The notes beneath the pieces were generated by a model that did no database searches, was not told the DNA's origin, and was given only the letters and a program-made list of their open reading frames with translations. The position numbers were made by a program, and so were the translations under genes. DNA of 43,940 bases from a virus. Each line of letters opens with the position of its first letter. The first letter of the stretch is position 1. The stretch is from IMG/VR virus record IMGVR_UViG_3300045918_000395, positions 1 through 43,940 of that record; one strand, written 5' to 3'. Of this stretch, positions 8,804-17,120 are shown in pieces.

Positions 8804-8820
8804 GCGGGTAGTTATCCCGC
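8804..8820 (-). promoter_or_regulatory. Stem-loop just upstream of capsid ribosome site
   Basis: GCGGG and CCCGC arms flank a 7-base loop, directly before the TAGGAG of the major capsid gene. No T-run follows in the minus direction, so it is not a terminator. It may stabilise the capsid message or be a processing site. Confidence 0.45.
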
Positions 8821-8847
8821 AATAGAAAAGGTTGTTTGTTTTTTTAC

Positions 8848-9828
8848 TTATAAATTACGATATAGCTCTTCGAGATCGGCAACGGTGCTAACTTTCTTTT
8901 TAACAACATTTCCACTTCCCTTAGTGGCTGGTAGTACGGGCTTTTCTGTTTGAGCAACGATTGCATCTACTGGATTTGCTTGTGGTGCCGCTGCTTGATT
9001 TTGCATGAACGGCTTGTAAAACCCAATAAGTTGGTCGATCACCTCACTAGCAGACGCATCTTTGCCTGTTAGCTTATGGTGCTGCTTACCAGCCTCGATG
9101 ATTGCATTCCTGAAAGAACCCTCACCGTAAACTGTCTCAAATCTATCCTGTACCGATTTAACCTCTGGACGTGCTAGTGAGGATTGAAGCTCCGCACCCA
9201 GTGCTTGTGTTTTGTATTGTTGAACTTGCGCAGCGTAAGTCTCTCTCTCGGCCTGAAATTGTGCCGCTAGACGCTCTTGCTGGTTTAGCTGATCATATAC
9301 TTGCTTTTGTTCTTGGGGCAATGAGTCAAAATCTAGGTTTTCTAGTGCTGCCTTATACAAAACGTCTTTTGGTAGCTGAAATAACTCAAAAGCTTTCTTA
9401 AATTTACCTTCTTTTACTAAACCGTTGAATAATTCAAAGCTCTGTTTGTAATTACCTAGCTCTTTTGCTTTAGGCTCATACTCTGCTTTGTACTTTTCAT
9501 ACTCTTCAGATAGCTTTTTAGACCCCTCTACACGCTCAAATAACCTAACAATCTTCTTTTGCTCCTCCTCAGACTTAAGGAATGCCCTATATGAGTCTGG
9601 GATTTCATGCTCCATGCCGTTTGCTTTAAACTTATAGCTTGGTGCCCATGCTGGCTTAGCTAGTGCTGCATTCGTCGATTCTGGTGCGTTTACGGCTGTT
9701 TTATCGCTAAGTGTAGGTGTACTTTCAACAGGTGTTTGTACATCTTTAACTGTACTTTCTACCGATGGAGCGGCCTCAACCGCTGCTGGTGTTTCTACTA
9801 CTGCATCTTGTATTATGATTTCATCCAT
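8848..9828 (-). CDS. Capsid scaffolding protein, 326 aa
   Basis: This acidic, helical protein lies between portal and capsid genes, where P22-like phages encode their scaffold. The first 60 residues are low complexity (Val/Glu/Ala/Pro/Thr). Residues about 75-130 are heptad-rich (LKSEEEQKKIVRLFERVE, EEYEKYKAEYEPKAK), and 175-215 have a second coiled coil (QKQVYDQLNQQERLAAQFQ). A short basic C-terminal tail (GSGNVVKKKVSTVADL) resembles the coat-binding end of other scaffolds. The start overlaps the portal stop as TAATG. Confidence 0.75.
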   Translation of the reverse strand: MDEIIIQDAVVETPAAVEAAPSVESTVKDVQTPVESTPTLSDKTAVNAPESTNAALAKPAWAPSYKFKANGMEHEIPDSYRAFLKSEEEQKKIVRLFERVEGSKKLSEEYEKYKAEYEPKAKELGNYKQSFELFNGLVKEGKFKKAFELFQLPKDVLYKAALENLDFDSLPQEQKQVYDQLNQQERLAAQFQAERETYAAQVQQYKTQALGAELQSSLARPEVKSVQDRFETVYGEGSFRNAIIEAGKQHHKLTGKDASASEVIDQLIGFYKPFMQNQAAAPQANPVDAIVAQTEKPVLPATKGSGNVVKKKVSTVADLEELYRNL

Positions 9829-12095
9829 TATCTAACTCCTTGTGGCATTGGTTGATGTTGTGGTGCTTGCTGTTGTGGTGGTTGACCTTGTTGCTGCTGA
9901 GCTTGTTGCATCTGCATTTGAGCAATAGACGCTTGATCACCTAAAGATAGGCCGTGCATTCTCTGCTGACTCAATCCTTGCTGTGTAAGCTTATCGTTTA
10001 CCCACATTAAAGCATCAGTTGGCAGCATTAGACGAGACTGCTTTCCATCAACCATAGTGTAAACGTCACACTTACTCATCACACCTGTTTGTGGGATTTG
10101 TCCTTGTTCAGCCATTTGAATCTGCTGTTGTTGCTGTGCCATGATTTGCTGATGTTGCTGAAGCTTTGCTGCGTACATTTGCTGTATCTGTGGACCAAGC
10201 AATTTGAAATCAGGTGACTTCATTCTGTTAGTTAAAGCTTTGATATTGAAATCATGATTGTCATTCGGTGCAGCTTGACGAGGCTCACCACGATCCATAG
10301 CTAACATGTCATTCTCAGCGTTTTTAGTATCTAACAATAACGGCTTGAATATCTGTGCGCTGTTAGCAAAAGGTAGATTACTTAAAACATTACCTAAAGC
10401 TTCAGGTGGCAAAGATTTACCAACATACTGCAAAGCATATTGAAGATACATCGCCTTACTCATCATTGAATCTGAATCTTCAGCTTGCTCAACTAATTTA
10501 ATCTGTACGTCTAACTCTTTAGCATTCTTAAACTCAGCAAAGTTAATAGCCTCATTTGCGCCAACACTTCTAATGTAACGATTCTCATCGAAATAGTTTT
10601 TAGCTAAACGAAGATAAATCCAGTACACGTCCTTAAGAAAAGCTTGAAACGATGTCGCATATTTTCCATACTTTTGCTTACGTTGTGCTGATCTAAATAA
10701 CATAGAGTACGGGTCAAGCTGTGCTGGTGCATCTGCCATTCCAGAATCTTCATCAACAATTTGGTACATCTCTGCAATAGTAGCTTGATATGGTGCTGTG
10801 AATTGATCACCAGTTCTCCCTGGAATAACAATTGGAGTGCCAGCCGCAGTAAAGTGCTGAATACCTTTTGCGCTAAGGTTAGCACCTTGAGACATCTTAA
10901 TGCCTGGTGGTGTAATAATCTTGTCCATTCCATGCACGATTTGTGTCTCTACTTGAGCAGAGCTAAGCCTGTTAGCCTCGTATTGCAAAGGACGAATAAT
11001 CTTAATCTTACTTCTACCACGAGCATGAGTCGGTACTTTATCAAACGCACGCCAAGCAATTGGGAATACACCATAAGGCAATTCGCTACCCTCAAATAAA
11101 ATACCTTCGCTAGTAAAATGCTTGTAGCACCCTTTTGGAAACTCATAGCTTGGTCTGAAGTAAATTTCTTTCATCATTACTTTGCCACGCTCATCATCGT
11201 AAGTACCCTTAGTAGTGTTAAACACTTTGTAAGTTTGCTCAGCAGATGCCTCTACAAATGATTTCTTTTTCTTGTAGTCTGGGTCATTCTCATCAAGCAT
11301 TGATAGCACTTCATCACGCTCAATCATTTTTCTAACGATAAGATATGGTGACTCTTCCATACTCTCAGCCGATGGGTCGCGAAGTAAGTTAAATGGGTGA
11401 ATCGTTTCAAATACAAAATCACCGCTGTACACTGGCTTATTCATATCCGGTGCTGGCTTATTTTCACCAATAGGTGTTGGTACTGGCTCACCTGTAACTG
11501 GATGTGGTTGAAGTTGAATATTTTGCTGTTGATCAGTAATCTCACCATTAGCGTCTAAAAATAGTGGAGCATCTGACTCTTCATGCACAAGTTGATTGTA
11601 CCCGACAATGTCACCACGGTTTTTATACCATAGCACTTTAGTCGCGCACTCACCCATGTTTACAAACGATCTTAGCCACTCTTCACGCTTATCAGCTAAA
11701 TTATACCTCTCTTTACCGTAATCTAATACTGAATCGTACAACTCAGCAGACTTCTTACAGCTTAATTCATTCTCTAAAGCTGGATGTACTTTAAGACCTG
11801 GTGATAATGAGGCAATACCATCCTCAATCTTTTGCATAATACGAGCAGTGTGATTCTTAGTGATCTTAATCTTAGGACGCTGCTGCTCACTTAATCCATT
11901 GTAGCTAGAAGTATCACGAGAATAATATGACTCACTGGTTTTACGAAAGTGCTCGCTAGATACTAACAACACATTACTGCGCATCTCTGAAAACATTGTA
12001 GCATCAGCAGAGTCAGCATCAGTGTACATCTCATTAAGCTTAGCGACATCATACTTATCTTTTTTTACTTCTTTAGTTGGTTTATTTTCTATCAT
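9828..12095 (-). CDS. Portal protein (podovirus type), 755 aa
   Basis: The large protein follows TerL and precedes scaffold. It begins with a charged helix (KEVKKDKYDVAKLNEMYTDA). The portal core includes RPKIKITKNHTARIMQKIED, PFNLLRDPSAESMEESPYL and RSKIKIIRPLQYEANRLSSA, which match podovirus portals of 700-750 residues. The final 120 residues are Gln-rich (QQHQQIMAQQQQQIQMAE, then QQQQGQPPQQQA), like the barrel region of P22-type portals. It makes the dodecameric ring at the packaging vertex. It overlaps the preceding gene by ATGA. Confidence 0.85.
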   Translation of the reverse strand: MIENKPTKEVKKDKYDVAKLNEMYTDADSADATMFSEMRSNVLLVSSEHFRKTSESYYSRDTSSYNGLSEQQRPKIKITKNHTARIMQKIEDGIASLSPGLKVHPALENELSCKKSAELYDSVLDYGKERYNLADKREEWLRSFVNMGECATKVLWYKNRGDIVGYNQLVHEESDAPLFLDANGEITDQQQNIQLQPHPVTGEPVPTPIGENKPAPDMNKPVYSGDFVFETIHPFNLLRDPSAESMEESPYLIVRKMIERDEVLSMLDENDPDYKKKKSFVEASAEQTYKVFNTTKGTYDDERGKVMMKEIYFRPSYEFPKGCYKHFTSEGILFEGSELPYGVFPIAWRAFDKVPTHARGRSKIKIIRPLQYEANRLSSAQVETQIVHGMDKIITPPGIKMSQGANLSAKGIQHFTAAGTPIVIPGRTGDQFTAPYQATIAEMYQIVDEDSGMADAPAQLDPYSMLFRSAQRKQKYGKYATSFQAFLKDVYWIYLRLAKNYFDENRYIRSVGANEAINFAEFKNAKELDVQIKLVEQAEDSDSMMSKAMYLQYALQYVGKSLPPEALGNVLSNLPFANSAQIFKPLLLDTKNAENDMLAMDRGEPRQAAPNDNHDFNIKALTNRMKSPDFKLLGPQIQQMYAAKLQQHQQIMAQQQQQIQMAEQGQIPQTGVMSKCDVYTMVDGKQSRLMLPTDALMWVNDKLTQQGLSQQRMHGLSLGDQASIAQMQMQQAQQQQGQPPQQQAPQHQPMPQGVR

Positions 12096-12406
12096 TGAAC
12101 ACCACCATTAAGCATTTGACGATCCCACTCTACTGGGTCAAGTAACGCTAAATCATCCATAGCATCTTGACTAAATTTTGGAGTCCTTACTTCAGTAGTC
12201 TCACTTGCTTGTGTATTGTCTTGTTCAACCACTGGTGCGCTGAAAGTATTTTGTGTTAAAGGAAATTCAGCAAAGCGATTAATAAACTTCACCTCAATAC
12301 CATTAACACTCAAACTCTCTACGTTATTCTTGTTACACGTCTCGATTAGTTTTGCTAAGGCACCGAGTGACCTAGCGTCTGTTGTTTTAATATCCATAAT
12401 ACTCAT
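12092..12406 (-). CDS. Small protein between TerL and portal, 104 aa
   Basis: The start ATG at 12406 is preceded by AGAGGAGTGGA and lies 20 bases inside the terminase gene. The sequence has a helical N-terminal half (RSLGALAKLIETCNKNNVES, then SVNGIEVKFINRF) and an acidic tail (SQDAMDDLALLDPVEWDRQ). Position between TerL and portal is typical of small uncharacterised head proteins. No family is recognised. Confidence 0.6.
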   Translation of the reverse strand: MSIMDIKTTDARSLGALAKLIETCNKNNVESLSVNGIEVKFINRFAEFPLTQNTFSAPVVEQDNTQASETTEVRTPKFSQDAMDDLALLDPVEWDRQMLNGGVQ

Positions 12407-13955
12407 TCCACTCCTCTATTAATGATTGTGTTTCATCTTGTTGTTTATATTCATTACGAGCCTGATGTATTTGTCTTTGCACTGAATCGAATGCTGCTTG
12501 TTCTTCGCTAACTTCAGTGTCTTTAACTTTAATAACGTACTTGTCTGAAATATTAGACATATCCCATTGGATTGAGGTGATAATATATCGGCAAGAATCA
12601 ATAGAATCGTCTACAGCTTTTGTTTTTTTAGTTTCATTCTTTAGCGAAAGTAATTCGTTAATTAAGCCTTGATTCATCGGCGTATCGTCAATGTCGAGCA
12701 TACAGTTTTTAAATAAAGTATTAAGCATACCCTCGCCACGCTCATGAGACTTGTCAGCCTTTTCAAAGAATAAACTATTACGCTCTGAAAGTGTTGCCAT
12801 ATCTTTGTCAGCCCAATCGTATCTAGTAGAGATTACTTCTCGAGTACCCTTCATCTTTAAATACTGCTCTAATATGTCACCAGTCGTGGTAAACTCTATG
12901 CCAAGATCTTGCAGAGATTCACGATCACCACGCCAAGCCTCTACTACACGTCCATGATTCATTTCTGGGTTTACAGCGATGAAACAAATTGCCGCTGGAT
13001 GATTGTAACCACCCGAGCCTGAGTCGATGCCACAAAACCATAGCCAATCTTTTGGTACATCCTTAGCTGGTTTAACATTACGAGAACGAGTAAAGCTTGG
13101 GTACTTAAGGCCAGCACGCGATATAATAAATCTACCGTAAACACGCCGCTGTATTTCATCGTCACTAGGAAGTGAGTTAATAATTTGAGTGATACGCTCT
13201 TTAGTCCAATGTGAAGCTGTGCCGTCCTCATACTTCTGTGAATCATACAAACTAACAGTAAGCTTATGTGCAGTTTTAAAACGCTCAGTCATTTGACCAC
13301 GGCGCTCCATAACGTCATACCAAAACTGTTGGCTAAGAGTAGGAGTAAATACGCCGACTATATTACCGGAAGTACCAGCCACACGCATGACTATTTCAGG
13401 CCATAACTTTTCTGGCATCTCTTCATCAAAAGCCAAGTAATGTACTGACCCAGTTTGAAGTAGCGTTTCATTTGTCATGTACGACTTAAAGTAAATAGAT
13501 ACACCAGTATTGAAGTGAATAGCGTTAATTACGTCACCTTCGTTCTCAAAGCGCCAACCATATTGAGGATGAGTACGCATTGGTCCACGAGGTAAAAATT
13601 CAGGCTCCCATTTCTTTTTAACTTCAATCGTAGATACTTTTAGCGAAGGGTAAAGATACCAAAACATTAATGGACGTGTCGGCCATAACTTAGGCCATAG
13701 TTTAGGCTCGGTAGCGAAATGAATTATTTTCCTGATGCTTATTGAACTTTTACCAACTTGGTTTGCGCTGGTAAGAAATAGCATTTTATTAGTAGACTCA
13801 AAAAACTCACGACTCCACTTGTAATGCTTATGCCCATATAAGTGCGGCAAATTCTCACGCATATCAGCTTCGGCTTTTAATACTTCAAGTTTCTTTTGCT
13901 TAAGGAGTTTAAGCTGCTCGTCTCTACTCAATGGTGCTCCCCAATCGGCGGACAC
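12387..13955 (-). CDS. Terminase large subunit, 522 aa
   Basis: This is the ATP-driven DNA packaging motor and nuclease. A Walker A variant SANQVGKS lies at residues 63-70 and Walker B with the catalytic Glu (HYLAFDEE) ends near 178. A coupling motif follows (GVFTPTLSQQFWYD). The nuclease domain begins with GIDSGSGG at about 315 and has further acidic residues (RYDWADKDMA, VDDSIDS). The start codon is GTG at 13955, inside the end of the zinc-ribbon gene, and the frame is coupled to it. Domain order and length are normal. Confidence 0.92.
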   Translation of the reverse strand: MSADWGAPLSRDEQLKLLKQKKLEVLKAEADMRENLPHLYGHKHYKWSREFFESTNKMLFLTSANQVGKSSISIRKIIHFATEPKLWPKLWPTRPLMFWYLYPSLKVSTIEVKKKWEPEFLPRGPMRTHPQYGWRFENEGDVINAIHFNTGVSIYFKSYMTNETLLQTGSVHYLAFDEEMPEKLWPEIVMRVAGTSGNIVGVFTPTLSQQFWYDVMERRGQMTERFKTAHKLTVSLYDSQKYEDGTASHWTKERITQIINSLPSDDEIQRRVYGRFIISRAGLKYPSFTRSRNVKPAKDVPKDWLWFCGIDSGSGGYNHPAAICFIAVNPEMNHGRVVEAWRGDRESLQDLGIEFTTTGDILEQYLKMKGTREVISTRYDWADKDMATLSERNSLFFEKADKSHERGEGMLNTLFKNCMLDIDDTPMNQGLINELLSLKNETKKTKAVDDSIDSCRYIITSIQWDMSNISDKYVIKVKDTEVSEEQAAFDSVQRQIHQARNEYKQQDETQSLIEEWNEYYGY

Positions 13956-14104
13956 ATGTTACAACTTACGACTTTTACTTTTCGCTTAATCACTTTTGTC
14001 CTTAAAAAAGCCCATTTTCGGGACTTACACTTTGGGCACAACTCTTTGCCCGGATGAGTATCTATATTTAAAATATCAAGACTTACTTTTACTACTTGAG
14101 ACAT
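13928..14104 (-). CDS. Zinc-ribbon protein, 57 aa
   Basis: The ATG at 14104 lies inside the end of the TerS-like gene and the stop inside the beginning of TerL, a double overlap. Two CxxC pairs (CPKC at about 34-37 and CNMC near 49-52) bracket a basic stretch (KSRKWAFLRTKVIKRKVK), a treble-clef or zinc-ribbon pattern that suggests nucleic acid binding. A role in DNA recognition during packaging is inferred from position only. Confidence 0.6.
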   Translation of the reverse strand: MSQVVKVSLDILNIDTHPGKELCPKCKSRKWAFLRTKVIKRKVKVVSCNMCPPIGEHH

Positions 14105-14756
14105 CAATTTGCTTTGGGGTGTTAAGTTTTGCCTCAAGACGTTTAATTTCCAAATCAATGTCATCAACTGTACGCTCCGCTTGCTGCTCCACATTTACAT
14201 TCAAACTTTGTGACTTCATTTCAATACGCTGGACGGTTGACCCACGCTCACGATTTATTACATCAGTAATAGCACTAAGCTTAACAGCCGCGACTTTAGG
14301 GTTTACTTTGCCATTTTCATCATAGATGGGCATTTCAAGGATTTCCCTTAAAGCATCAAGTGATAAAGTAAGCATTTCGTTAAGAGCAATTTTGTAATCA
14401 ACAGGTGGCGTAAGAATGTACGCAAGCTTAAAGGAATTAAGAGTCACACTTTTCTTAAAGTAATCTTCACTACAAACACCACGGAAGACATCAGTCATAG
14501 ACATAGTTTTACGCTTACTTTGAGCAACACCATATTCTAGCCAAAACGAATGCCGTAAACGCTTGTCGATAACGTCAACTCGACCTTGCTTAGCTAAATC
14601 ACCTTCGTTCATTTCAAATATATCTTGGGGAATTACTTCAATTCGCTTAGAAATATAGATAGGCACAAGGTTGATAATAGAACGAGGATTGTCTTTAGTA
14701 CGTAAGTCGATGTCTGAATGATTTGCTACTAATAGCTCGTTATGGCTAGTCCTCAT
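14076..14756 (-). CDS. Putative terminase small subunit, 226 aa
   Basis: The ATG at 14756 lies 10 bases before the end of the upstream gene, with AGAGGG as its ribosome site. A longer GTG-start version (14777) is less likely. The sequence is helical. The block RLRHSFWLEYGVAQSKRK with DVFRGVCSEDYFKKSV and LTPPVDYKIALNEMLTL resembles small terminase-type proteins I know from podoviruses with P22-like heads. The order TerS, then TerL, supports it. The tail (DDIDLEIKRLEAKLN) is a short coiled coil. No clear helix-turn-helix is visible, so the call is moderate. Confidence 0.6.
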   Translation of the reverse strand: MRTSHNELLVANHSDIDLRTKDNPRSIINLVPIYISKRIEVIPQDIFEMNEGDLAKQGRVDVIDKRLRHSFWLEYGVAQSKRKTMSMTDVFRGVCSEDYFKKSVTLNSFKLAYILTPPVDYKIALNEMLTLSLDALREILEMPIYDENGKVNPKVAAVKLSAITDVINRERGSTVQRIEMKSQSLNVNVEQQAERTVDDIDLEIKRLEAKLNTPKQIDVSSSKSKS

Positions 14757-15552
14757 ACGCAGCACCCTCTGGACCACGAATTACTTCTTCAATAACTCCA
14801 AGGTCCTTTAGATTGTCTGAAATAGTTGGTCGCTCAACTTTTGAACTAATAGGCTTAAGGTCACGCTTGTTGAACTTACTTTTAAATAAAATACGGTACG
14901 TAACTAATGTACGCTGCTTGTTAACCCTTTTTATGAAACGAAGTGGTACGCGAAATCCTGTCATTGATTGAGCCTGATGCTCAGTGATTGGCAATAACTC
15001 AAGTAAACGAGCATCTAAAACTCGCTTGTTTTGCTTTGGTACATAAGTAATAGGCAGCACACGACGAGTGATTAAACCAGAGCGCATGTACTCATATTCA
15101 ACAATTAAGTGAACAGTCTTTGGCACATCGTAACGCTCATAATTTGAACGATTCTTTATGCGAATGTAACGCTGCTTTTCTTTACGTAACTCTTCATAAC
15201 GGAGAATGTCAGTCTTTGTCCAAGTTGATGGATATGAAGGTGGTAATGGCGAAGCTGTAATAGGCGCTAATGGAGGTGGCGGCGCGGGTGGTATATGTTG
15301 AGGCTCACCTTTTTCAAAGAACATTGGATGTACGATTGATGGCTTAGCTTTAGGTGAATTCTCGTCTAAAAGCTGTATAGGAGAGTCGTTAGTGCTTTTT
15401 GGTGTAGACGCTGAGCTAATGGTATTTGGTGGTGTAAAAGCTGTATAGAGTGATTGGTCGTTAAGCTGATTGGTTGGTACATCGTGTGGAGGGTTTTGAG
15501 GTGAATCGATTTGTAGCGAAGGGGATATTTCGACATTTTCGCGTTTATCCAT
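14746..15552 (-). CDS. Proline-rich protein heading the late operon, 268 aa
   Basis: The ATG at 15552 follows AGGGGGGGTACTC. A GTG 24 bases upstream would give eight more residues. Residues 1-110 are low complexity, rich in Pro/Ser/Thr and ending in PPAPPPPLAPIT. The rest is basic and mixed alpha/beta (DILRYEELRKEKQRYIRIK, PITEHQAQSMTGFRVPLRFI, RTLVTYRILFKSKFNKRDL). It is the first late gene after the 530-bp control region. Some phages put a late activator or packaging accessory here. No known domain is visible. Confidence 0.6.
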   Translation of the reverse strand: MDKRENVEISPSLQIDSPQNPPHDVPTNQLNDQSLYTAFTPPNTISSASTPKSTNDSPIQLLDENSPKAKPSIVHPMFFEKGEPQHIPPAPPPPLAPITASPLPPSYPSTWTKTDILRYEELRKEKQRYIRIKNRSNYERYDVPKTVHLIVEYEYMRSGLITRRVLPITYVPKQNKRVLDARLLELLPITEHQAQSMTGFRVPLRFIKRVNKQRTLVTYRILFKSKFNKRDLKPISSKVERPTISDNLKDLGVIEEVIRGPEGAAYED

Positions 15553-15845
15553 AAAAAGAGTACCCCCCCTGGTCACTTCAGCAGCTTATCTATCAATGAT
15601 TACTGCAAACAATTAACTATCAATTCATATACATTAACAATTACATATAGTTACACATGGATTGCCGAGTATGGGTAAAGTCGGTAATGGTATAGAATAG
15701 GTCTATGGCGCAGAATGTTAGCAAAAGAAAAAGCTTTACAAACTCCCTCCCAACCTCTAATCTCTCACCTCGAGTTTTTACTCTATCCCCCTAAAAATCC
15801 ACTAATCGGCTTTTCTTCCACGCTTTTGCTATCAAAATGCTCATG

Positions 15846-15860
15846 TTACAAAACGACACT
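15846..15860 (+). promoter_or_regulatory. Dispersed motif TTACAAAACGACACT, copy 1
   Basis: The same 15 bases recur exactly at 15979-15993. Related forms occur at 20344, 20474 (minus), 30907 and 31026, all but the last of these in intergenic DNA. The binding partner is unknown. Confidence 0.5.
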
Positions 15861-15978
15861 TAATCTTACGGCGTGGCGTATAACTATTACACAGCGTGAA
15901 TAACTTATACAAACCAGTCAATACCATAGTTTATACGATGACTTACTGCAATATACCACACAAATTGTGTCATAAGTT

Positions 15979-15993
15979 TTACAAAACGACACT
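15979..15993 (+). promoter_or_regulatory. Dispersed motif TTACAAAACGACACT, copy 2
   Basis: This is an exact copy of the 15846 site, 133 bp away in the same orientation and just after the ACACAA-A-TTGTGT palindrome. Confidence 0.5.
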
Positions 15994-16084
15994 GTCAAAT
16001 CGTATTAAATGAACAGGCAAGTCGGCATTCCTTTTGCTTAATAAAATAATATACGACGCATCACGATATAAAAGGAGCTAACAA

Positions 16085-16243
16085 ATGATATATCTCTACA
16101 TGCCAATCTCTACAGCTAAGTACGCAATACTCAAACTTCATATCGATGAAACGCTTGAGCTACTTTGCTACGTAACCAGCGAAACATTAGCCGAGAAATC
16201 AGTTGAGCTTTTAAATAGTAAATTAAATTGGTCAAACCTATAA
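16085..16243 (+). CDS. Small hypothetical protein, 52 aa
   Basis: The ATG follows a strong AAAGGAGCTAACAA site. The product (MIYLYMPISTAKYAILKLHI onward) is amphipathic and helical, with a C-terminal segment SETLAEKSVELLNSKLNWSNL. It precedes a secreted small protein by 14 bases. No family is recognised. Because it is the first gene of the rightward block next to the control region, it may act early. Confidence 0.6.
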   Translation: MIYLYMPISTAKYAILKLHIDETLELLCYVTSETLAEKSVELLNSKLNWSNL

Positions 16244-16257
16244 ACAAAGGAGTATCT

Positions 16258-16464
16258 ATGAAAACACTAATCGCCTTACTAATTGTATCAGCATCGACAC
16301 TTGCACTTGCCTCTGATTTTTGCGATGGCTTTGAAGAGGGCTATAAGCTTGTAAAGGGTGACAGCGCATGGGTTCCTTACTGTCCTTATGAGCCATGGAT
16401 ACATTATGGTAGTACGCCACGAAAAGAAGGCATTAAAGCTGGAATTAAAGCAGCACAACAATAA
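16258..16464 (+). CDS. Small secreted protein with signal peptide, 68 aa
   Basis: The start at 16258 follows ACAAAGGAGTATCT. An alternative start 30 bases upstream would spoil the signal peptide. Residues 1-18 (MKTLIALLIVSASTLALA) form a typical Sec signal with cleavage after ALA. The mature part has two Cys (FCDGFEEGYKL, PYCPYEPW) that could form a disulfide and a helical tail (EGIKAGIKAA). The pattern DF-GFE-GY followed by P-CP-P resembles small secreted proteins common in phages and gammaproteobacteria. It could be a periplasmic or envelope moron product. Confidence 0.7.
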   Translation: MKTLIALLIVSASTLALASDFCDGFEEGYKLVKGDSAWVPYCPYEPWIHYGSTPRKEGIKAGIKAAQQ

Positions 16465-16474
16465 TTAACTTATT

Positions 16475-16541
16475 GGGGCCTTGCTAGCACGCTCATGGTT
16501 TGGGTTTATTTGTTTCAACAGCAATAAAGCTAGCTTGGCCC
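16475..16541. repeat. Inverted repeat upstream of short recombinase
   Basis: Arms GGGGCCTTGCTAGC (16475-16488) and GCTAGCTTGGCCC (16529-16541) pair over GGGCC/GGCCC and GCTAGC/GCTAGC around a 40-base loop. It lies between the secreted-protein stop and the recombinase ribosome site. There is no T-run. It could be a recombinase binding site or a stabilising RNA hairpin. Confidence 0.5.
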
Positions 16542-16568
16542 TATTTTATGCGCATAAAGGAAAAATAT

Positions 16569-17120
16569 ATGCATAATAAATATCAAATTACTGAGAATCA
16601 CCACTTAAGCACAATCGAATTGTCCACACTAATAAGTCGATTCAGCAAACCACAGCTAAACCGTAACGAACTAATGATAGCATTACTGCTTATTACTGGC
16701 GCACGTTCTCAAGAGCTTTTAAGCACTCGTGGCTATGACATTGACCATTTGACTAAATCTATACTCATCCATGGACGTAAGGGCTCTAATGACCGCAGGC
16801 TGCCTTTAAACGACAACGTATATGAATCACTTAAATCTTATATAAATGGTGGCGAAAAGCTATTCAGCATCGACACAAGGCAGCTTCGAAATATTGGCTA
16901 TGGATTTGTACAAAGAAAGAAAACAGCTAAAGGTAATATATGCCTACACAGACTGAGACATACATTTGCTATAGAAACGTACAAAAAGTCTAAGGACATT
17001 CTACTAGTAAAGCTTGCTATGGGTCACAAGGACATTAAAAGCACTATGGTATATACGTCTTATGTTGATGGTATTGAATCTCTTAGTATGTTGAGAAATA
17101 ACATCTGTTTTACAATATAG
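16569..17120 (+). CDS. Short tyrosine recombinase (catalytic domain only), 183 aa
   Basis: All catalytic residues are present. They are Arg46 (GARSQEL), Lys71 (GRKGSNDR), His127 and Arg130 (LHRLRHTF), His153 (MGHKDIKST) and the nucleophile Tyr162. There is no N-terminal DNA-binding core domain and only 45 residues precede the catalytic Arg, giving a length like FimB/FimE-type recombinases of about 200 residues. The ATG at 16569 has AAAGGA upstream. A longer frame from 16500 lacks a ribosome site and overlaps the inverted repeat. It converges on, and overlaps, the PAS-like gene by 11 bases. Site-specific inversion or multimer resolution is more likely than integration, since a full integrase lies at 29.6 kb. 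Confidence 0.85.
   Translation: MHNKYQITENHHLSTIELSTLISRFSKPQLNRNELMIALLLITGARSQELLSTRGYDIDHLTKSILIHGRKGSNDRRLPLNDNVYESLKSYINGGEKLFSIDTRQLRNIGYGFVQRKKTAKGNICLHRLRHTFAIETYKKSKDILLVKLAMGHKDIKSTMVYTSYVDGIESLSMLRNNICFTI

Larger units (their letters stand above)
15553..16084. promoter_or_regulatory. Divergent control region between late and rightward genes
   Basis: About 530 bases have no convincing gene and separate the minus-strand late operon from the first plus-strand gene. They contain two exact copies of TTACAAAACGACACT (15846-15860 and 15979-15993), a perfect palindrome ACACAA-A-TTGTGT (15958-15970) and a hairpin GCCGA...TCGGT near 15663. A weaker motif with ATACGACG sits near 16046. Late and early promoters should lie here. 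A pac site or origin is possible but cannot be proved by eye. Confidence 0.6.

Noticed and set aside
10604-10933. 109-codon frame within the portal gene
   Set aside because: It is a shadow in another frame of a long, well-supported portal gene.
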